The notes: generated by a model not told the origin, from the letters alone. Numbered from the stretch's first letter, positions 49,010 to 61,364 are shown. The stretch: 64,000 bases of DNA from Haemophilus parainfluenzae (GCF_014931275.1 NZ_CP063110.1:721001-785000); one strand, 5' to 3'. Made by a program: numbers and translations.

Positions 49010-49963
49010 ATGACAACTCAGTTAGATTCACTTCGTAATATGACCGTCGTTGTGGCTGATACTGGCGATATTGATGCCATTAAAAAATACCAACCGCAAG
49101 ATGCAACAACAAACCCATCTTTAATTTTAAGTGCTTCAGCATTACCACAATATGCACCATTAATTGATGAAGCGGTTGCTTATGCAAAAGCACAAAGTGC
49201 AGACAAAACGCAACAATTAATTGATGCAGAAGATAAATTAGCGGTAAACATCGGTTTAGAAATTTTAAAAATTGTTCCAGGACGCATTTCAACAGAAGTA
49301 GATGCTCGTCTTTCTTACGATACCCAAGCAACCGTTGAAAAAGCACGTAAACTTATCGCACTTTATAATGCGACAGGCATTTCAAATGATCGTATTTTGA
49401 TCAAAATTGCTTCAACCTGGCAAGGTATCCGTGCGGCAGAAATTCTTGAAAAAGAAGGGATTAACTGTAACTTAACCTTATTATTCTCCGAAGCGCAAGC
49501 GCGTGCATGTGCTGAAGCGGGTGTTTATTTAATTTCGCCATTCGTCGGTCGTATTTTAGACTGGTATAAAGCAAATACCGACAAAAAAGAATATGCTCCG
49601 GCAGAAGACCCAGGTGTAATTTCTGTAACCAAAATTTATAACTACTACAAAGAATATGGTTATAAAACGGTGGTGATGGGCGCAAGTTTCCGTAATGTAG
49701 GTGAAATCACTGAATTAGCGGGTTGTGACCGTTTAACTATTGCTCCTGCTTTACTTAAAGAATTACAAGAAAACACAGCTCCACTTGTGCGTAAATTAGA
49801 GTATAAAGGTGAAGTAAAAGCGAAACCTCAACCATTAACTGAAGCTGAATTCTACTGGCAACATAACAGTGATGCGATGGCTGTCGAAAAATTAGCAGAT
49901 GGTATTCGTAAATTTGCAGTTGACCAAGAGAAATTAGAAGCGATGCTTTCAGCAAAACTTTAA
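49010..49963 (+). CDS. tal: Transaldolase
   Basis: This 317-residue enzyme moves a dihydroxyacetone unit between sedoheptulose-7-phosphate and glyceraldehyde-3-phosphate in the pentose phosphate pathway. The Schiff-base lysine lies in [11 protein letters not shown] (near residue 132), and the N terminus has the ATTNPSLI motif. Length matches E. coli TalB. AAGGAGA precedes the ATG. The opp-tal adjacency is also found in H. influenzae, where the gene is called talB. Confidence 0.96.
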   Translation: MTTQLDSLRNMTVVVADTGDIDAIKKYQPQDATTNPSLILSASALPQYAPLIDEAVAYAKAQSADKTQQLIDAEDKLAVNIGLEILKIVPGRISTEVDARLSYDTQATVEKARKLIALYNATGISNDRILIKIASTWQGIRAAEILEKEGINCNLTLLFSEAQARACAEAGVYLISPFVGRILDWYKANTDKKEYAPAEDPGVISVTKIYNYYKEYGYKTVVMGASFRNVGEITELAGCDRLTIAPALLKELQENTAPLVRKLEYKGEVKAKPQPLTEAEFYWQHNSDAMAVEKLADGIRKFAVDQEKLEAMLSAKL

Positions 49964-49974
49964 TTTGATAGAGA

Positions 49975-50007
49975 AGAAAGTGCGGTTAGAAATAACCGCA
50001 CTTTTTG
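49975..50007 (+). terminator. tal terminator from uptake-sequence pair
   Basis: AAGTGCGGT (49978-49986) pairs with ACCGCACTT (49995-50003), extended by TT/AA pairs and followed by TTTTG. The loop is short. Confidence 0.9.
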
Positions 50008-50163
50008 TTTATGCAGGGAACAAAAGTGATTTTTTGAAAACTAAAAAATACGATTTCAATAATGGCTAACAGAAAGAGCAATCTCAAGGCTTAAATAAAT
50101 TCTTTTGTAGTTATCTTTCAAGTTGGTTAGAATAAAGACAATTTTTTGTAATAGGAAAGTGGA

Positions 50164-50910
50164 ATGAAAAAAGCACCTTTACTTGCGGTAGGCTTAATGG
50201 CAACGGCTGTTTTAACAGGTTGTGCAACTAAAGCTGATGGTGAACGCAATGATAAATTAGAAGGTTTTAACCGTACGATGTTTGATTTTAACTATAAAGT
50301 CATGGATCGCTATGTGTTGGAACCAGCAGCAAAAGGCTGGCGTGATTACGTGCCGACACCGATCACAAAAGGTTTATCCAATGTGGCAAACAACTTGGAT
50401 GAGCCAGTGAGCTTTGTAAACCGTTTATTAGAAGGTGAGCCGAAAAAAGCCTTTGTTCACTTCAACCGTTTTTGGATTAACTCAACCTTTGGTATTGGTG
50501 GCTTATTTGACTTTGCAAGTGCAAGTAAAGAATTACAGGTTTATGATCAACGTAGCTTTGGGGAAACATTGGGCACCTACGGTGTAGATGCGGGAGCCTA
50601 TATTGTGTTGCCTATCTATAATGCGACGACACCTCGTCAATTAACAGGGGCAGTAGTTGATGCAGCTTATACCTATCCGTTCTGGAATTGGGTAGGTGGT
50701 CCGTGGTCACTTGTGAAATACGGTGTGCAAGCGGTAGATAAACGCTCGAAAACATTGGACCAAACCGAGTTGCTAAATCAAGCACAAGATCCTTATGTCA
50801 CCTTCCGCGAAGCTTATTATCAGAATTTAGAATTTAAAGTAAATGATGGTAAAGTGAAAGAAGGTTCACAGAAAGAACTCTCTGATGATGTATTAAAAGA
50901 GATTGATTAA
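50164..50910 (+). CDS. mlaA: Outer-membrane lipoprotein MlaA (VacJ)
   Basis: This 248-residue lipoprotein precursor has the lipobox LTGC (Cys20) after a short signal peptide, and the MlaA fold landmarks EGFNRTMFDFNYKVMDRYVLEPAAKGWRDYVP and RFWINSTFGIGGLFD. It forms the outer-membrane part of the Mla system that removes misplaced phospholipids from the outer leaflet; loss affects serum resistance in Haemophilus. No mlaBCDEF genes are adjacent. ridA follows 80 bases downstream on the same strand. Confidence 0.95.
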   Translation: MKKAPLLAVGLMATAVLTGCATKADGERNDKLEGFNRTMFDFNYKVMDRYVLEPAAKGWRDYVPTPITKGLSNVANNLDEPVSFVNRLLEGEPKKAFVHFNRFWINSTFGIGGLFDFASASKELQVYDQRSFGETLGTYGVDAGAYIVLPIYNATTPRQLTGAVVDAAYTYPFWNWVGGPWSLVKYGVQAVDKRSKTLDQTELLNQAQDPYVTFREAYYQNLEFKVNDGKVKEGSQKELSDDVLKEID

Positions 50911-50990
50911 GAATACTCATATAAGTGATTAAGACGCTTATATGTTAGGATAGTAAGCGTGTTTATACGTCAAGATTAAAGGAGAATATC

Positions 50991-51380
50991 ATGACTAAAA
51001 TCATTCATACAGAAAAAGCCCCTGCCGCAATCGGCCCTTATGTTCAAGCGGTAGATTTAGGTAATTTAGTTTTAACATCGGGACAAATTCCCGTTAATCC
51101 GGCGAATGGTGAAGTGCCGAAAGATATTGTGGCTCAAGCGCGTCAATCTTTAGAGAATGTGAAAGCGATTATTGAACAAGCGGGTTTGACCGTGGGTGAT
51201 ATTGTGAAAACTACTGTGTTTGTGAAAGATCTGAATGATTTTGCAGCAGTAAATGCAGAGTACGAGAAATTCTTCAAAGAAAATAATCATCCTAACTTCC
51301 CTGCACGTTCTTGTGTAGAAGTTGCTCGCTTGCCAAAAGATGTTGGCTTAGAAATCGAAGCGATTGCGGTAAGAAAATAA
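50991..51380 (+). CDS. ridA: RidA family enamine/imine deaminase
   Basis: This 129-residue trimeric protein hydrolyses reactive 2-aminoacrylate and related imines formed by PLP enzymes. The family signature PARSCVEVARLPKDVGLEIEAIA near the C terminus includes the essential arginine, and the N-terminal IGPYVQAV segment is typical. AAAGGAGA precedes the ATG. It follows mlaA as in H. influenzae as I recall, and precedes the rplJ leader. Confidence 0.95.
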   Translation: MTKIIHTEKAPAAIGPYVQAVDLGNLVLTSGQIPVNPANGEVPKDIVAQARQSLENVKAIIEQAGLTVGDIVKTTVFVKDLNDFAAVNAEYEKFFKENNHPNFPARSCVEVARLPKDVGLEIEAIAVRK

Positions 51381-51692
51381 TAGGAAAGTGCGGTTAAGAT
51401 CTGCAGATTTTTTCTACAATAGACTTTACAAGAGCGAGATTAATCACTATAATCTCGCTCCTAAATTACGCTTAGCGTAAAATTTCTGGTTGGTGCTTGA
51501 CCTATTCAAGCCCCGTCCAAGACCGTAGGGAATGGTTAGCAATAATCGTCTTAATAATCCTACGTAGATGGTGAACAGAATAAGAATATTTCTTGCTTCT
51601 GGGCACCGAAGTCATCCTAGTCTGAAAGATAACTCTTTCGATGAGGTAAATTAATTCCGAGAAATCGGAGTGTATTCAGGAGCTAAAAGCCA
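51381..51692 (+). promoter_or_regulatory. rplJ promoter and L10-type leader
   Basis: No gene is seen here. A -10 TACAAT (51415-51420) with a weak -35 lies just upstream of a strong hairpin GAGCGAGATTA/TAATCTCGCTC (51432-51442 with 51450-51460). From about 51490 the sequence (GGTTGGTGCTTGACC, CCGTCCAAGACCGTAGG, CCTACGTAGATGGTGA) matches the folded leader before E. coli rplJ to which the L10-L12 complex binds to repress translation of rplJ-rplL. Confidence 0.8.
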
Positions 51693-52184
51693 ATGGCATT
51701 AAATCTTCAAGACAAACAAGCAATTGTTGCTGAAGTAAATGAAGCAGCCAAAGGTGCACTTTCAGCAGTAATCGCAGATTCTCGCGGTGTAACTGTTGAT
51801 AAAATGACTGAATTACGTAAATCAGCACGTGAAGCTGGCGTTACAATGCGTGTAGTTCGTAATACTTTATTACGTCGCGCGGTTGAAGGCACAGATTACG
51901 AATGCTTAAAAGATACGTTTGTAGGTCCAACACTTATCGCGTTCTCTAACGAACATCCGGGCGCAGCTGCTCGTTTGTTCAAAGAGTTTGCTAAAGCAAA
52001 CGATAAGTTTGAAATTAAAGGTGCAGCCTTTGAAGGTAAGATCCAAGATGTTGAATTCTTAGCAACATTACCAACTTACGAAGAAGCAATTGCACGTTTA
52101 ATGGGCACAATGAAAGAAGCTGCGGCAGGCAAACTTGTTCGCACTTTTGCGGCATTACGCGACAAATTACAAGAAGCAGCTTAA
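51693..52184 (+). CDS. rplJ: 50S ribosomal protein L10
   Basis: This 163-residue L10 ([23 protein letters not shown]...) forms the base of the ribosomal stalk and carries L7/L12 dimers on its C-terminal helix. AGGAGC lies upstream. It is the first gene of the rplJL-rpoBC operon; the usual upstream rplK-rplA pair is not present. Confidence 0.98.
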   Translation: MALNLQDKQAIVAEVNEAAKGALSAVIADSRGVTVDKMTELRKSAREAGVTMRVVRNTLLRRAVEGTDYECLKDTFVGPTLIAFSNEHPGAAARLFKEFAKANDKFEIKGAAFEGKIQDVEFLATLPTYEEAIARLMGTMKEAAAGKLVRTFAALRDKLQEAA

Positions 52185-52238
52185 TCATTAAGCGTTTCTT
52201 ACTTCATTTAACTTTATTAATTTTAGGAATTGATTGTT

Positions 52239-52610
52239 ATGTCATTAACTAACGAACAAATTATTGAAGCGATTGCTTCTAAATCTGTAACTGAAATCGT
52301 TGAATTAATCGCAGCGATGGAAGAAAAATTCGGCGTTTCTGCAGCAGCAGTAGCAGCAGCTCCAGCAGCTGGCGGCGCAGCAGCAGCGGCAGAAGAAAAA
52401 ACTGAATTCGACGTAGTTCTTGCTGAAGCTGGTGCTAACAAAGTAGCAGTTATCAAAGCAGTACGTGGTGCAACTGGTTTAGGCTTAAAAGAAGCTAAAG
52501 ACTTAGTTGAATCTGCTCCAGCTAACTTAAAAGAAGGCATTTCTAAAGAAGAAGCTGAAGCACTTAAGAAAGAATTAGAAGAAGCTGGTGCAAAAGTAGA
52601 AATCAAATAA
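52239..52610 (+). CDS. rplL: 50S ribosomal protein L7/L12
   Basis: From the ATG at 52239 the protein is 123 residues and begins [15 protein letters not shown]; an upstream ATG three codons earlier is less likely. It has the N-terminal dimerisation region, an Ala-rich hinge ([13 protein letters not shown] region, residues about 36-52) and the C-terminal factor-binding domain ([20 protein letters not shown]). It recruits translation GTPases. Confidence 0.98.
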   Translation: MSLTNEQIIEAIASKSVTEIVELIAAMEEKFGVSAAAVAAAPAAGGAAAAAEEKTEFDVVLAEAGANKVAVIKAVRGATGLGLKEAKDLVESAPANLKEGISKEEAEALKKELEEAGAKVEIK

Positions 52611-52905
52611 TTTTTGATTCACTTATGTCCTGTTTCTCAGGCTTAATGGCTGGTGGTTTACCATCAGCCATTTTGTGCTATCAAAAACAGCACAAAAAAC
52701 AGATAGGCATTTTCCGTTTAATGGTATCTGTTTCCACTTAAATTAATCAGACGTTTTAATTTAAGTAACCCACTACAGAAGTAAGGTTCAGAGTGCGGTA
52801 TCCGAAACGGCGTCAATCTCCGATATAAATAAAAGCGTCAATCAATTTGACCGCACTTTTTTATATCAACTCGGTCTCACTAAAATTTACAGAGGAAAAC
52901 CAATA
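52611..52905 (+). promoter_or_regulatory. rplL-rpoB intergenic attenuator and processing hairpins
   Basis: No gene is seen. Three hairpins follow in order: AATGGCTGGTGG/CCATCAGCCATT (52645-52656 with 52661-52672, one G-U pair), GTGCT/AGCAC nearby, and AAACAGATA/TATCTGTTT (52697-52705 with 52725-52733). E. coli has an attenuator and an RNase III site at the same place, which sets rpoB level below rplL. An uptake core at 52850-52858 is paired only with a distant degraded copy at 52791. Confidence 0.65.
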
Positions 52906-55900
52906 ATGGGTTACTCCTATACTGAGAAAAAACGAATTCGTAAAGACTTCGGCAAACGTCCGCAAGTTTTAAATGTACCTTATTTATTAACCATCCAATT
53001 AGATTCTTTTGATAAATTCATTCAAAAAGATCCTGAAGGTCAACAAGGCTTAGAAGCTGCATTCCGTTCTGTATTCCCAATCGTAAGCAATAACGGTTAT
53101 ACAGAATTACAATATGTTGATTACCGTTTAGAAGAGCCAGAATTTGATGTGCGTGAATGCCAAATTCGTGGTTCAACTTATGCAGCAGGTTTACGCGTAA
53201 AATTACGTTTGGTTAGCTACGATAAAGAATCTTCATCACACGCAGTCAAAGACATTAAAGAAAGCGAAGTATATATGGGTGAAATCCCATTAATGACTGA
53301 CAACGGTACTTTTGTTATCAATGGTACTGAGCGTGTTATCGTTTCACAATTACACCGTAGCCCGGGCGTATTCTTTGATTCTGACAAAGGTAAAACACAC
53401 TCTTCAGGTAAAGTGCTTTATAACGCACGTATCATCCCTTACCGTGGTTCTTGGTTAGATTTCGAATTTGATCCAAAAGATAACTTATATGCGCGTATTG
53501 ACCGTCGTCGTAAATTACCGGCAACCATTATTTTACGTGCGTTAGGTTACACCGTTGAAGAAATCTTAAACTTATTCTTCGACAAAGTAACTTTCGAAAT
53601 CGCTGGCAATAAATTATTAATGACATTAGTGCCAGAACGTCTACGTGGTGAAACGGCGACATTTGATATTGAAGCAAATGGCAAAGTCTATGTAGAACGC
53701 GGTCGTCGTATTACAGCTCGTCACATCAAAGCATTAGAAAAAGATAATGTGACACAAGTTGAAGTGCCAACTGAATATATCGCAGGTAAAGTTGCAGCGA
53801 AAGATTATGTAGATCTTGAATCTGGTGAAATCATTTGCCCAGCAAATGGAGAGATTTCTTTAGAAGTGTTAGCGAAATTATCGCAAGCAGGCTATAAAGT
53901 GATCGAAACATTATTCACTAATGACTTAGATTACGGTCCATATATTTCTGAAACATTACGAGTTGATCCAACTTACGATCGTGTAAGTGCGTTATATGAA
54001 ATTTATCGTATGATGCGTCCAGGTGAACCACCTACACCAGAATCTTCTGAAGCATTATTCAATAACTTATTCTTCTCTGCAGAACGTTATGATTTATCTG
54101 CGGTAGGTCGTATGAAGTTTAATCGCTCGTTAGGTATTCCTGAAGGCGAGGGTACGGGTATTTTAAGTAACGACGATATCATTCGAGTGATGAAAAAACT
54201 CATCGATATCCGTAATGGTCGTGGTGAAGTGGATGATATCGACCACTTGGGTAACCGTCGTATTCGTTCTGTGGGTGAAATGGCAGAAAACCAATTCCGT
54301 ATTGGTTTAGTTCGTGTAGAAAGAGCGGTTAAAGAGCGTTTATCCTTAGGCGATTTAGATGCGATCACGCCACAAGACTTAATTAATCCGAAACCAATTT
54401 CTGCGGCAGTGAAAGAATTCTTTGGTTCTTCACAACTTTCGCAATTCATGGACCAAAACAACCCATTATCAGAAGTAACACACAAACGTCGTATTTCTGC
54501 ATTAGGTCCAGGCGGTTTAACGCGTGAACGCGCAGGCTTTGAGGTACGTGACGTACATAACACCCACTATGGTCGTTTATGTCCAATCGAAACCCCTGAA
54601 GGTCCAAACATCGGTTTGATCAACTCACTTTCTGCGTTTGCGCGTACGAACGATTACGGTTTCTTAGAAACCCCATATCGTAAAGTGGTTGATGGCCAAG
54701 TAACCGAGGAAATCGAATATTTATCTGCGATTGATGAAGCAAACTACATCATTGCACAGGCGAACTCAAACCTTGATGAGAACAATCGCTTTACAGATGC
54801 ATTCGTTACTGCTCGTGGTGAACGTGGTGAATCTGGTCTTTATAAACCAGAAGAAATTCACTATATGGACGTTTCAACCCAACAAGTCGTATCTGTGGCT
54901 GCAGCGTTAATTCCATTCTTAGAGCATGATGATGCGAACCGTGCCTTAATGGGTGCGAACATGCAACGTCAAGCGGTTCCTACCTTACGTGCCGATAAGC
55001 CGTTAGTAGGTACAGGTATGGAAAAACCAATCGCACTTGACTCAGGTGTGGCTGTTGTAGCAAAACGAGGTGGTACAGTTCAATACGTTGATGCTTCTCG
55101 TATCGTTATCAAAGTAAATGAAGACGAAACTGTAGCAGGCGAAGCGGGTATCGATATTTATAACTTAATTAAATACACCCGTTCTAACCAAAATACCTGT
55201 ATCAACCAAATTCCTTGTGTGAATTTAGGCGATCCAATTAACCGTGGTGAAGTATTAGCTGATGGTCCTTCAACAGACTTAGGTGAATTAGCATTAGGTC
55301 AAAATATCCGCGTGGCGTTCATGCCTTGGAACGGTTATAACTTCGAAGACTCAATGTTAGTTTCTGAGCGTGTTGTACAACAAGACCGCTTCACGACAAT
55401 CCACATTCAAGAATTATCTTGTGTGGCGCGTGATACGAAATTAGGTTCTGAAGAAATCACTGCGGATATTCCAAACGTAGGTGAATCTGCATTAAGCAAA
55501 TTGGATGAATCAGGTATCGTTTATGTGGGTGCTGAAGTGAAAGGTGGTGACATCTTAGTCGGTAAAGTAACCCCTAAAGGCGAAACGCAATTAACACCAG
55601 AAGAAAAATTGTTACGTGCAATCTTCGGTGAAAAAGCATCTGATGTGAAAGACTCTTCATTACGTGTACCAAACAGCGTAAGTGGTACTGTAATTGACGT
55701 TCAAGTCTTCACCCGTGATGGCGTAGAAAAAGACAAACGTGCATTAGAAATTGAAGAAATGCAGTTAAAACAAGCTAAGAAAGACCTTTCTGATGAATTA
55801 GAAATTTTAGAAGCTGGCTTGTTTGCTCGTGTACGTAATGTACTTATCGCTGGCGGTATTGATGCAGCTCAATTAGATAAAATGGATCGCACCAAATGGT

Positions 55901-56934
55901 TAGAACAAACCATTTCTGATGAAGAAAAACAAAACCAATTAGAACAGCTTGCTGAGCAATATGAAGAATTACGTAAAGAGTTTGAACACAAACTTGAAGT
56001 ACAACGTAAGAAAATCATTAAAGGCGATGACCTAGCACCAGGCGTGTTAAAAGTGGTTAAAGTTTACCTTGCGGTGAAACGTCACATCCAACCGGGTGAT
56101 AAAATGGCGGGTCGTCATGGTAACAAAGGTGTTATCTCAAAAATCAACCCTGTGGAAGATATGCCATACGATGAAAACGGTCAACCGGTTGAAATCGTAT
56201 TGAACCCACTGGGCGTACCGTCTCGTATGAACATCGGTCAGATCTTAGAAACCCACTTAGGCTTAGCGGCGAAAGGTATCGGTGATCAAATCAATGCGAT
56301 GATCAAACAAAAACAAGATGTTGAGAAACTTCGTGGCTATATGCAAAAAGCATATGATTTAGGTCATGGCGCACAAAAAGTTGATTTAAGCACCTTTAGC
56401 GATGACGAAATCATGCGTTTAGCGGAAAACCTACGTAAAGGTTTACCGGTAGCAACACCTGTGTTTGATGGTGCTGCTGAGCAAGAAATCAAAGAAATGT
56501 TGAAACTTGGTGGCTTACCAACTTCAGGTCAGATTACGTTATACGATGGTCGTACTGGTGAGAAATTTGAGCGTCCAGTAACCGTAGGTTATATGTACAT
56601 GCTCAAATTGAACCACTTAGTTGATGACAAAATGCATGCTCGTTCAACTGGTTCTTATAGTCTTGTTACTCAACAACCACTTGGTGGTAAAGCACAATTC
56701 GGTGGTCAACGTTTCGGTGAGATGGAGGTATGGGCACTTGAAGCATACGGTGCGGCTTACACCTTACAAGAAATGTTAACCGTGAAATCCGATGACGTGA
56801 ACGGCCGTACGAAGATGTATAAAAACATCGTTGGCGGTAACCAGCAAATGGATCCGGGTACACCGGAATCTTTCAACGTAATTATGAAAGAAATCCGTTC
56901 ACTTGGTTTGAATATCGAGTTAGACGAAGAGTAA
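52906..56934 (+). CDS. rpoB: RNA polymerase beta subunit
   Basis: This 1342-residue subunit, the E. coli length, contains the catalytic-site and rifampicin-binding regions. Numbering matches E. coli: Ser512, Gln513, Asp516, His526 and Ser531 are all wild type, predicting rifampicin susceptibility. The active-centre motif [12 protein letters not shown] is intact near residue 1064. The start follows AGAGGAAAACC. rpoC follows 123 bases downstream across a hairpin. Confidence 0.99.
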   Translation: MGYSYTEKKRIRKDFGKRPQVLNVPYLLTIQLDSFDKFIQKDPEGQQGLEAAFRSVFPIVSNNGYTELQYVDYRLEEPEFDVRECQIRGSTYAAGLRVKLRLVSYDKESSSHAVKDIKESEVYMGEIPLMTDNGTFVINGTERVIVSQLHRSPGVFFDSDKGKTHSSGKVLYNARIIPYRGSWLDFEFDPKDNLYARIDRRRKLPATIILRALGYTVEEILNLFFDKVTFEIAGNKLLMTLVPERLRGETATFDIEANGKVYVERGRRITARHIKALEKDNVTQVEVPTEYIAGKVAAKDYVDLESGEIICPANGEISLEVLAKLSQAGYKVIETLFTNDLDYGPYISETLRVDPTYDRVSALYEIYRMMRPGEPPTPESSEALFNNLFFSAERYDLSAVGRMKFNRSLGIPEGEGTGILSNDDIIRVMKKLIDIRNGRGEVDDIDHLGNRRIRSVGEMAENQFRIGLVRVERAVKERLSLGDLDAITPQDLINPKPISAAVKEFFGSSQLSQFMDQNNPLSEVTHKRRISALGPGGLTRERAGFEVRDVHNTHYGRLCPIETPEGPNIGLINSLSAFARTNDYGFLETPYRKVVDGQVTEEIEYLSAIDEANYIIAQANSNLDENNRFTDAFVTARGERGESGLYKPEEIHYMDVSTQQVVSVAAALIPFLEHDDANRALMGANMQRQAVPTLRADKPLVGTGMEKPIALDSGVAVVAKRGGTVQYVDASRIVIKVNEDETVAGEAGIDIYNLIKYTRSNQNTCINQIPCVNLGDPINRGEVLADGPSTDLGELALGQNIRVAFMPWNGYNFEDSMLVSERVVQQDRFTTIHIQELSCVARDTKLGSEEITADIPNVGESALSKLDESGIVYVGAEVKGGDILVGKVTPKGETQLTPEEKLLRAIFGEKASDVKDSSLRVPNSVSGTVIDVQVFTRDGVEKDKRALEIEEMQLKQAKKDLSDELEILEAGLFARVRNVLIAGGIDAAQLDKMDRTKWLEQTISDEEKQNQLEQLAEQYEELRKEFEHKLEVQRKKIIKGDDLAPGVLKVVKVYLAVKRHIQPGDKMAGRHGNKGVISKINPVEDMPYDENGQPVEIVLNPLGVPSRMNIGQILETHLGLAAKGIGDQINAMIKQKQDVEKLRGYMQKAYDLGHGAQKVDLSTFSDDEIMRLAENLRKGLPVATPVFDGAAEQEIKEMLKLGGLPTSGQITLYDGRTGEKFERPVTVGYMYMLKLNHLVDDKMHARSTGSYSLVTQQPLGGKAQFGGQRFGEMEVWALEAYGAAYTLQEMLTVKSDDVNGRTKMYKNIVGGNQQMDPGTPESFNVIMKEIRSLGLNIELDEE

Positions 56935-56988
56935 TCGACAAACCTGTCTTCCTCTGTTCGCAGGGGAAGCAAAAGGAAGAAATCGCCG

Positions 56989-57026
56989 AAGTGCGGTTAA
57001 AAAACAAAATATTTTTGACCGCACTT
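56989..57026 (+). repeat. Uptake-sequence hairpin between rpoB and rpoC
   Basis: AAGTGCGGTTAAAAA (56989-57003) pairs with TTTTTGACCGCACTT (57012-57026) over 15 bp (one G-U pair), 8-base loop. The following bases TTGAAACCC make a poor T tract, so read-through into rpoC is expected. Confidence 0.85.
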
Positions 57027-57057
57027 TGAAACCCTTAACTCCGACAGGAGACTATTT

Positions 57058-60000
57058 GTGAAAGACTTAGTTAAGTTTTTAAAAGCACAATCAAAAACGA
57101 GTGAAGATTTTGATGTGATTAAAATTGGGTTAGCTTCTCCAGACATGATCCGTTCTTGGTCATTTGGTGAAGTTAAAAAACCTGAAACAATCAACTATCG
57201 TACGTTCAAACCTGAGCGTGATGGTCTTTTCTGTGCACGTATTTTCGGGCCAGTAAAAGATTACGAATGTTTATGCGGTAAATATAAACGCTTAAAACAC
57301 CGTGGTGTGATTTGTGAAAAATGTGGTGTTGAAGTTACACAAACTAAAGTGCGTCGTGAACGTATGGGCCATATCGAATTGGCTTGTCCAGTTGCACACA
57401 TTTGGTTCTTAAAATCACTTCCGTCCCGTATTGGTTTATTACTTGATATGCCATTACGTGATATTGAACGTGTGCTTTACTTTGAAATGTACATCGTGAC
57501 CGAACCGGGTATGACCGATTTGGAGCGTGGACAGTTATTAACTGAAGAACAATTCCTTGATGCAGAAGACCGTTGGCAAGATGAATTCGAAGCGAAAATG
57601 GGTGCTGAAGCAATTCAAGATTTACTTAAAGGTATTGATCTTGAAGTGGAATGTGAAAAATTACGTGAAGAGTTACAAGAAACTAACTCTGAAACAAAAC
57701 GTAAGAAAATCACTAAACGCTTAAAATTATTAGAAGCTTTCCAACAGTCTGGTAATAAACCAGAGTGGATGGTGATGACTGTATTACCAGTACTTCCACC
57801 AGATTTACGTCCATTAGTACCATTAGATGGTGGTCGTTTTGCAACGTCTGACTTGAACGATTTATATCGTCGCGTGATCAACCGTAACAACCGTTTAAAA
57901 CGTTTATTAGATTTAATCGCACCAGATATTATCGTGCGCAACGAAAAACGTATGTTACAAGAATCTGTTGATGCGTTATTAGATAATGGTCGTCGTGGTC
58001 GTGCGATTACGGGTTCTAACCGTCGTCCATTAAAATCACTTGCGGATATGATCAAAGGTAAACAAGGTCGTTTCCGTCAAAACTTATTAGGTAAACGTGT
58101 TGACTATTCAGGCCGTTCTGTAATCACTGTAGGTCCATACTTGCACTTACACCAATGTGGTTTACCGAAGAAAATGGCATTGGAATTATTCCGTCCGTTT
58201 ATCTATGCAAAATTAGAAAGCCGTGGTTATGCAACCACAATTAAAGCGGCTAAGAAAATGGTTGAGCGTGAAGACGCGATCGTTTGGGATATCTTGGCAG
58301 AAGTTATTCGTGAGCACCCAATTCTATTGAACCGTGCGCCAACACTTCACCGTTTAGGTATCCAAGCGTTTGAACCACTTCTAATCGAAGGTAAAGCAAT
58401 CCAGTTACACCCACTTGTTTGTGCGGCGTTCAACGCGGACTTCGATGGTGACCAAATGGCGGTTCACGTACCATTAACACTTGAAGCGCAGTTAGAAGCG
58501 CGTGCGTTAATGATGTCAACCAACAACGTACTTTCACCAGCAAACGGTGATCCAATTATCGTTCCATCGCAAGACGTGGTGTTGGGTCTTTATTATATGA
58601 CCCGTGAAAAAGTAAACGGTAAAGGCGAAGGGATGTTACTGCAAGATCCGCGCGAAGCTGAAAAAGCGTATCGCACAGGTGAAGCAGAGTTACATTCTCG
58701 CGTTAAAGTACGTATTACTGAATATGTGAAAAATGAAGCTGGCGAATTAGAAGAGAAAACCACATTAACCGATACCACTATCGGTCGTGCAATCTTATGG
58801 ATGATCGCGCCGAAAGGCATGCCTTATTCATTGTTCAACCAAACATTAGGTAAAAAAGCAATTTCTAAACTTATCAACGAAGCGTATCGTCGTTTAGGTT
58901 TGAAAGAAGCAGTAATGTTTGCTGACCATATTATGTATACCGGTTTTGCTTATGCTGCACGTTCAGGTTCTTCTGTGGGTATCGACGATATGGTTATCCC
59001 AGAGAAAAAATACGAAATTATTTCTGCAGCGGAAGAAGAAGTGGCAGAAATTCAAGAACAGTTCCAATCTGGTCTTGTGACAGCTGGCGAACGTTATAAC
59101 AAAGTAATCGATATTTGGGCTGCGGCAAATGAGCGCGTAGCGAAAGCGATGATGGAAAACTTATCTCAGGAAGAAGTAATCAACCGTGAAGGTAACCCTG
59201 AGAAACAAGCCTCTTTCAACAGTATCTTTATGATGGCTGACTCTGGTGCGCGTGGTTCTGCAGCTCAGATTCGTCAGTTAGCAGGTATGCGTGGTTTGAT
59301 GGCGCGTCCAGATGGTTCGATCATCGAAACCCCAATTACAGCGAACTTCCGTGAAGGTTTGAACGTACTTCAGTACTTTATTTCAACCCACGGTGCGCGC
59401 AAAGGTTTGGCGGATACCGCATTAAAAACAGCAAACTCTGGTTACTTAACTCGTCGTTTAGTTGACGTGGCACAAGACTTAGTGATCGTTGAAGATGACT
59501 GTGGTACACACGAAGGCTTAGTCATGACTCCATTAATCGAAGGTGGCGATGAGAAAGTTCCACTTCGTGAATTAGTGTTAGGTCGTGTTGTAGCTGAAGA
59601 TGTGTATAAACCAGGTACAGAAGAAATCTTAATTGCACGTAACACTTTATTAGATGAAAAACTTTGTGATGTGTTAGATGCAAACTCAGTGGACAGCGTA
59701 AAAGTACGTTCTGTTGTAACTTGTGATACTGACTTTGGTGTATGTGCGAAATGTTACGGTCGTGACTTAGCGCGTGGTCATCTCATCAACCAAGGTGAAG
59801 CAGTTGGTGTTATCGCTGCTCAATCTATCGGTGAGCCAGGTACACAGTTAACCATGCGTACGTTCCACATCGGTGGTGCAGCTTCTGCAGCAGCGAAAGA
59901 ATCTAGCGTACAAATCAAAAACAACGGTACTTTACACCTTGCTAACGCGAAATTCGTTGTTAATGACGAAGGTAAATTAGTTTTAACTTCTCGTAATACT

Positions 60001-61308
60001 GAATTAACGGTGACTGATGAATTTGGTCGTACGAAAGAACACTATAAAGTGCCTTACGGTACAGTATTGAATAAAGCAGACGGTCAAGAAGTATCAGCGG
60101 GTGAAACAGTGGCAAACTGGGATCCACATACCATGCCAGTTGTATCTGAAGTATCAGGTTTTGTGAAATTCATCGATATCGTGGACGGTTTAACTGTAAC
60201 TCGTCAAACGGATGAATTAACTGGCCTTTCTTCTATCGTGGTACAAGACGTGGGTGAACGTGCAACTGCAGGTAAAGATTTACGTCCAACCATCAAATTA
60301 GTTGATGCAAAAGGTAACGATATCTTCTTACCTGAAACTGACGTTATTGCACAATACTTCTTACCAGGTAAAGCAATCGTAAGTTTAGATGACGGTGCGG
60401 AAGTGAAAGTGGGTGAACCACTTGCACGTATTCCACAAGAATCTGTAGGTACTAAAGATATTACCGGTGGTCTTCCACGCGTTGCTGATCTATTCGAAGC
60501 TCGTAAACCGAAAGAGCCTGCTATCTTGGCAGAAATTTCAGGTATCGTGTCCTTCGGTAAAGAAACCAAAGGTAAACGTCGCTTGCTAATCACCCCAACT
60601 GAAGGTGAAATCTACGAAGAAATGATTCCAAAATGGCGTCAACTAAACGTATTTGAAGGCGAGATGGTAGAACGTGGTGATGTGATTTCTGATGGTGCAG
60701 AGACTCCACATGATATCTTACGTTTACGCGGTGTTCGTGCTGTAACTGAATATATCGTGAACGAAGTGCAAGAAGTTTACCGCTTACAAGGGGTAAAAAT
60801 TAACGATAAGCACATCGAAGTTATCGTACGTCAAATGTTACGTAAAGCAGTTATCACGAAAGCTTATGACAGCGAATTCCTCGAAGGGGAACAAGTTGAA
60901 GTGGCTCGCGTGAAAATTGTAAACCGTAAACGTGAAGCGGAAGGTAAACTACCAGTTGAATTTGAACGTGAATTACTTGGTATTACTAAAGCGTCATTGG
61001 CGACAGAATCCTTCATTTCTGCAGCATCGTTCCAAGAAACTACTCGCGTGCTTACTGAAGCTGCAGTGGCGGGTAAACGTGATGAATTACGTGGCTTGAA
61101 AGAGAACGTAATCGTAGGTCGTTTAATCCCTGCTGGTACTGGTTTTGCGTATCACCAAGGTCGTCACAAAAAACGTATTGTAGACGATGTTGTGATTAAA
61201 TTGTCTGAAGACGATGAAGCAGCAATTGCTGATGAATTCGTGATGACAGCAGATGATGCAACAACTAACTTGGCAGAAATGCTTAATATGGCAGATGATG
61301 CAGAGTAA
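57058..61308 (+). CDS. rpoC: RNA polymerase beta' subunit
   Basis: This 1416-residue subunit starts at a GTG with ACAGGAGAC upstream. The N-terminal zinc ribbon ([20 protein letters not shown]), the catalytic NADFDGD motif (about residues 459-465, three Asp binding Mg), and the second zinc site ([13 protein letters not shown]) are all present. With beta it forms the active centre. It is the last gene of the operon. Confidence 0.99.
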   Translation: MKDLVKFLKAQSKTSEDFDVIKIGLASPDMIRSWSFGEVKKPETINYRTFKPERDGLFCARIFGPVKDYECLCGKYKRLKHRGVICEKCGVEVTQTKVRRERMGHIELACPVAHIWFLKSLPSRIGLLLDMPLRDIERVLYFEMYIVTEPGMTDLERGQLLTEEQFLDAEDRWQDEFEAKMGAEAIQDLLKGIDLEVECEKLREELQETNSETKRKKITKRLKLLEAFQQSGNKPEWMVMTVLPVLPPDLRPLVPLDGGRFATSDLNDLYRRVINRNNRLKRLLDLIAPDIIVRNEKRMLQESVDALLDNGRRGRAITGSNRRPLKSLADMIKGKQGRFRQNLLGKRVDYSGRSVITVGPYLHLHQCGLPKKMALELFRPFIYAKLESRGYATTIKAAKKMVEREDAIVWDILAEVIREHPILLNRAPTLHRLGIQAFEPLLIEGKAIQLHPLVCAAFNADFDGDQMAVHVPLTLEAQLEARALMMSTNNVLSPANGDPIIVPSQDVVLGLYYMTREKVNGKGEGMLLQDPREAEKAYRTGEAELHSRVKVRITEYVKNEAGELEEKTTLTDTTIGRAILWMIAPKGMPYSLFNQTLGKKAISKLINEAYRRLGLKEAVMFADHIMYTGFAYAARSGSSVGIDDMVIPEKKYEIISAAEEEVAEIQEQFQSGLVTAGERYNKVIDIWAAANERVAKAMMENLSQEEVINREGNPEKQASFNSIFMMADSGARGSAAQIRQLAGMRGLMARPDGSIIETPITANFREGLNVLQYFISTHGARKGLADTALKTANSGYLTRRLVDVAQDLVIVEDDCGTHEGLVMTPLIEGGDEKVPLRELVLGRVVAEDVYKPGTEEILIARNTLLDEKLCDVLDANSVDSVKVRSVVTCDTDFGVCAKCYGRDLARGHLINQGEAVGVIAAQSIGEPGTQLTMRTFHIGGAASAAAKESSVQIKNNGTLHLANAKFVVNDEGKLVLTSRNTELTVTDEFGRTKEHYKVPYGTVLNKADGQEVSAGETVANWDPHTMPVVSEVSGFVKFIDIVDGLTVTRQTDELTGLSSIVVQDVGERATAGKDLRPTIKLVDAKGNDIFLPETDVIAQYFLPGKAIVSLDDGAEVKVGEPLARIPQESVGTKDITGGLPRVADLFEARKPKEPAILAEISGIVSFGKETKGKRRLLITPTEGEIYEEMIPKWRQLNVFEGEMVERGDVISDGAETPHDILRLRGVRAVTEYIVNEVQEVYRLQGVKINDKHIEVIVRQMLRKAVITKAYDSEFLEGEQVEVARVKIVNRKREAEGKLPVEFERELLGITKASLATESFISAASFQETTRVLTEAAVAGKRDELRGLKENVIVGRLIPAGTGFAYHQGRHKKRIVDDVVIKLSEDDEAAIADEFVMTADDATTNLAEMLNMADDAE

Positions 61309-61325
61309 TCGCTAATCGATAAAAG

Positions 61326-61353
61326 AAAACCCGAGTTTAGGCTCGGGTTTTTT
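61326..61353 (+). terminator. rpoC operon terminator
   Basis: AAAACCCGAG (61326-61335) pairs with CTCGGGTTTT (61342-61351) around a 6-base loop, followed by further T residues. Strong GC core. Confidence 0.95.
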
Positions 61354-61364
61354 ATTATCTCAAT

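Noticed and set aside
52339-52390. GCAGCAGCA-type repeat within rplL
   Set aside because: It encodes the normal Ala-rich hinge of L7/L12 and is not a mobile or regulatory repeat.
54087-54563. Long open frame on the minus strand opposite rpoB
   Set aside because: It is a shadow of the conserved rifampicin-region codons; no ribosome site and no recognisable protein.
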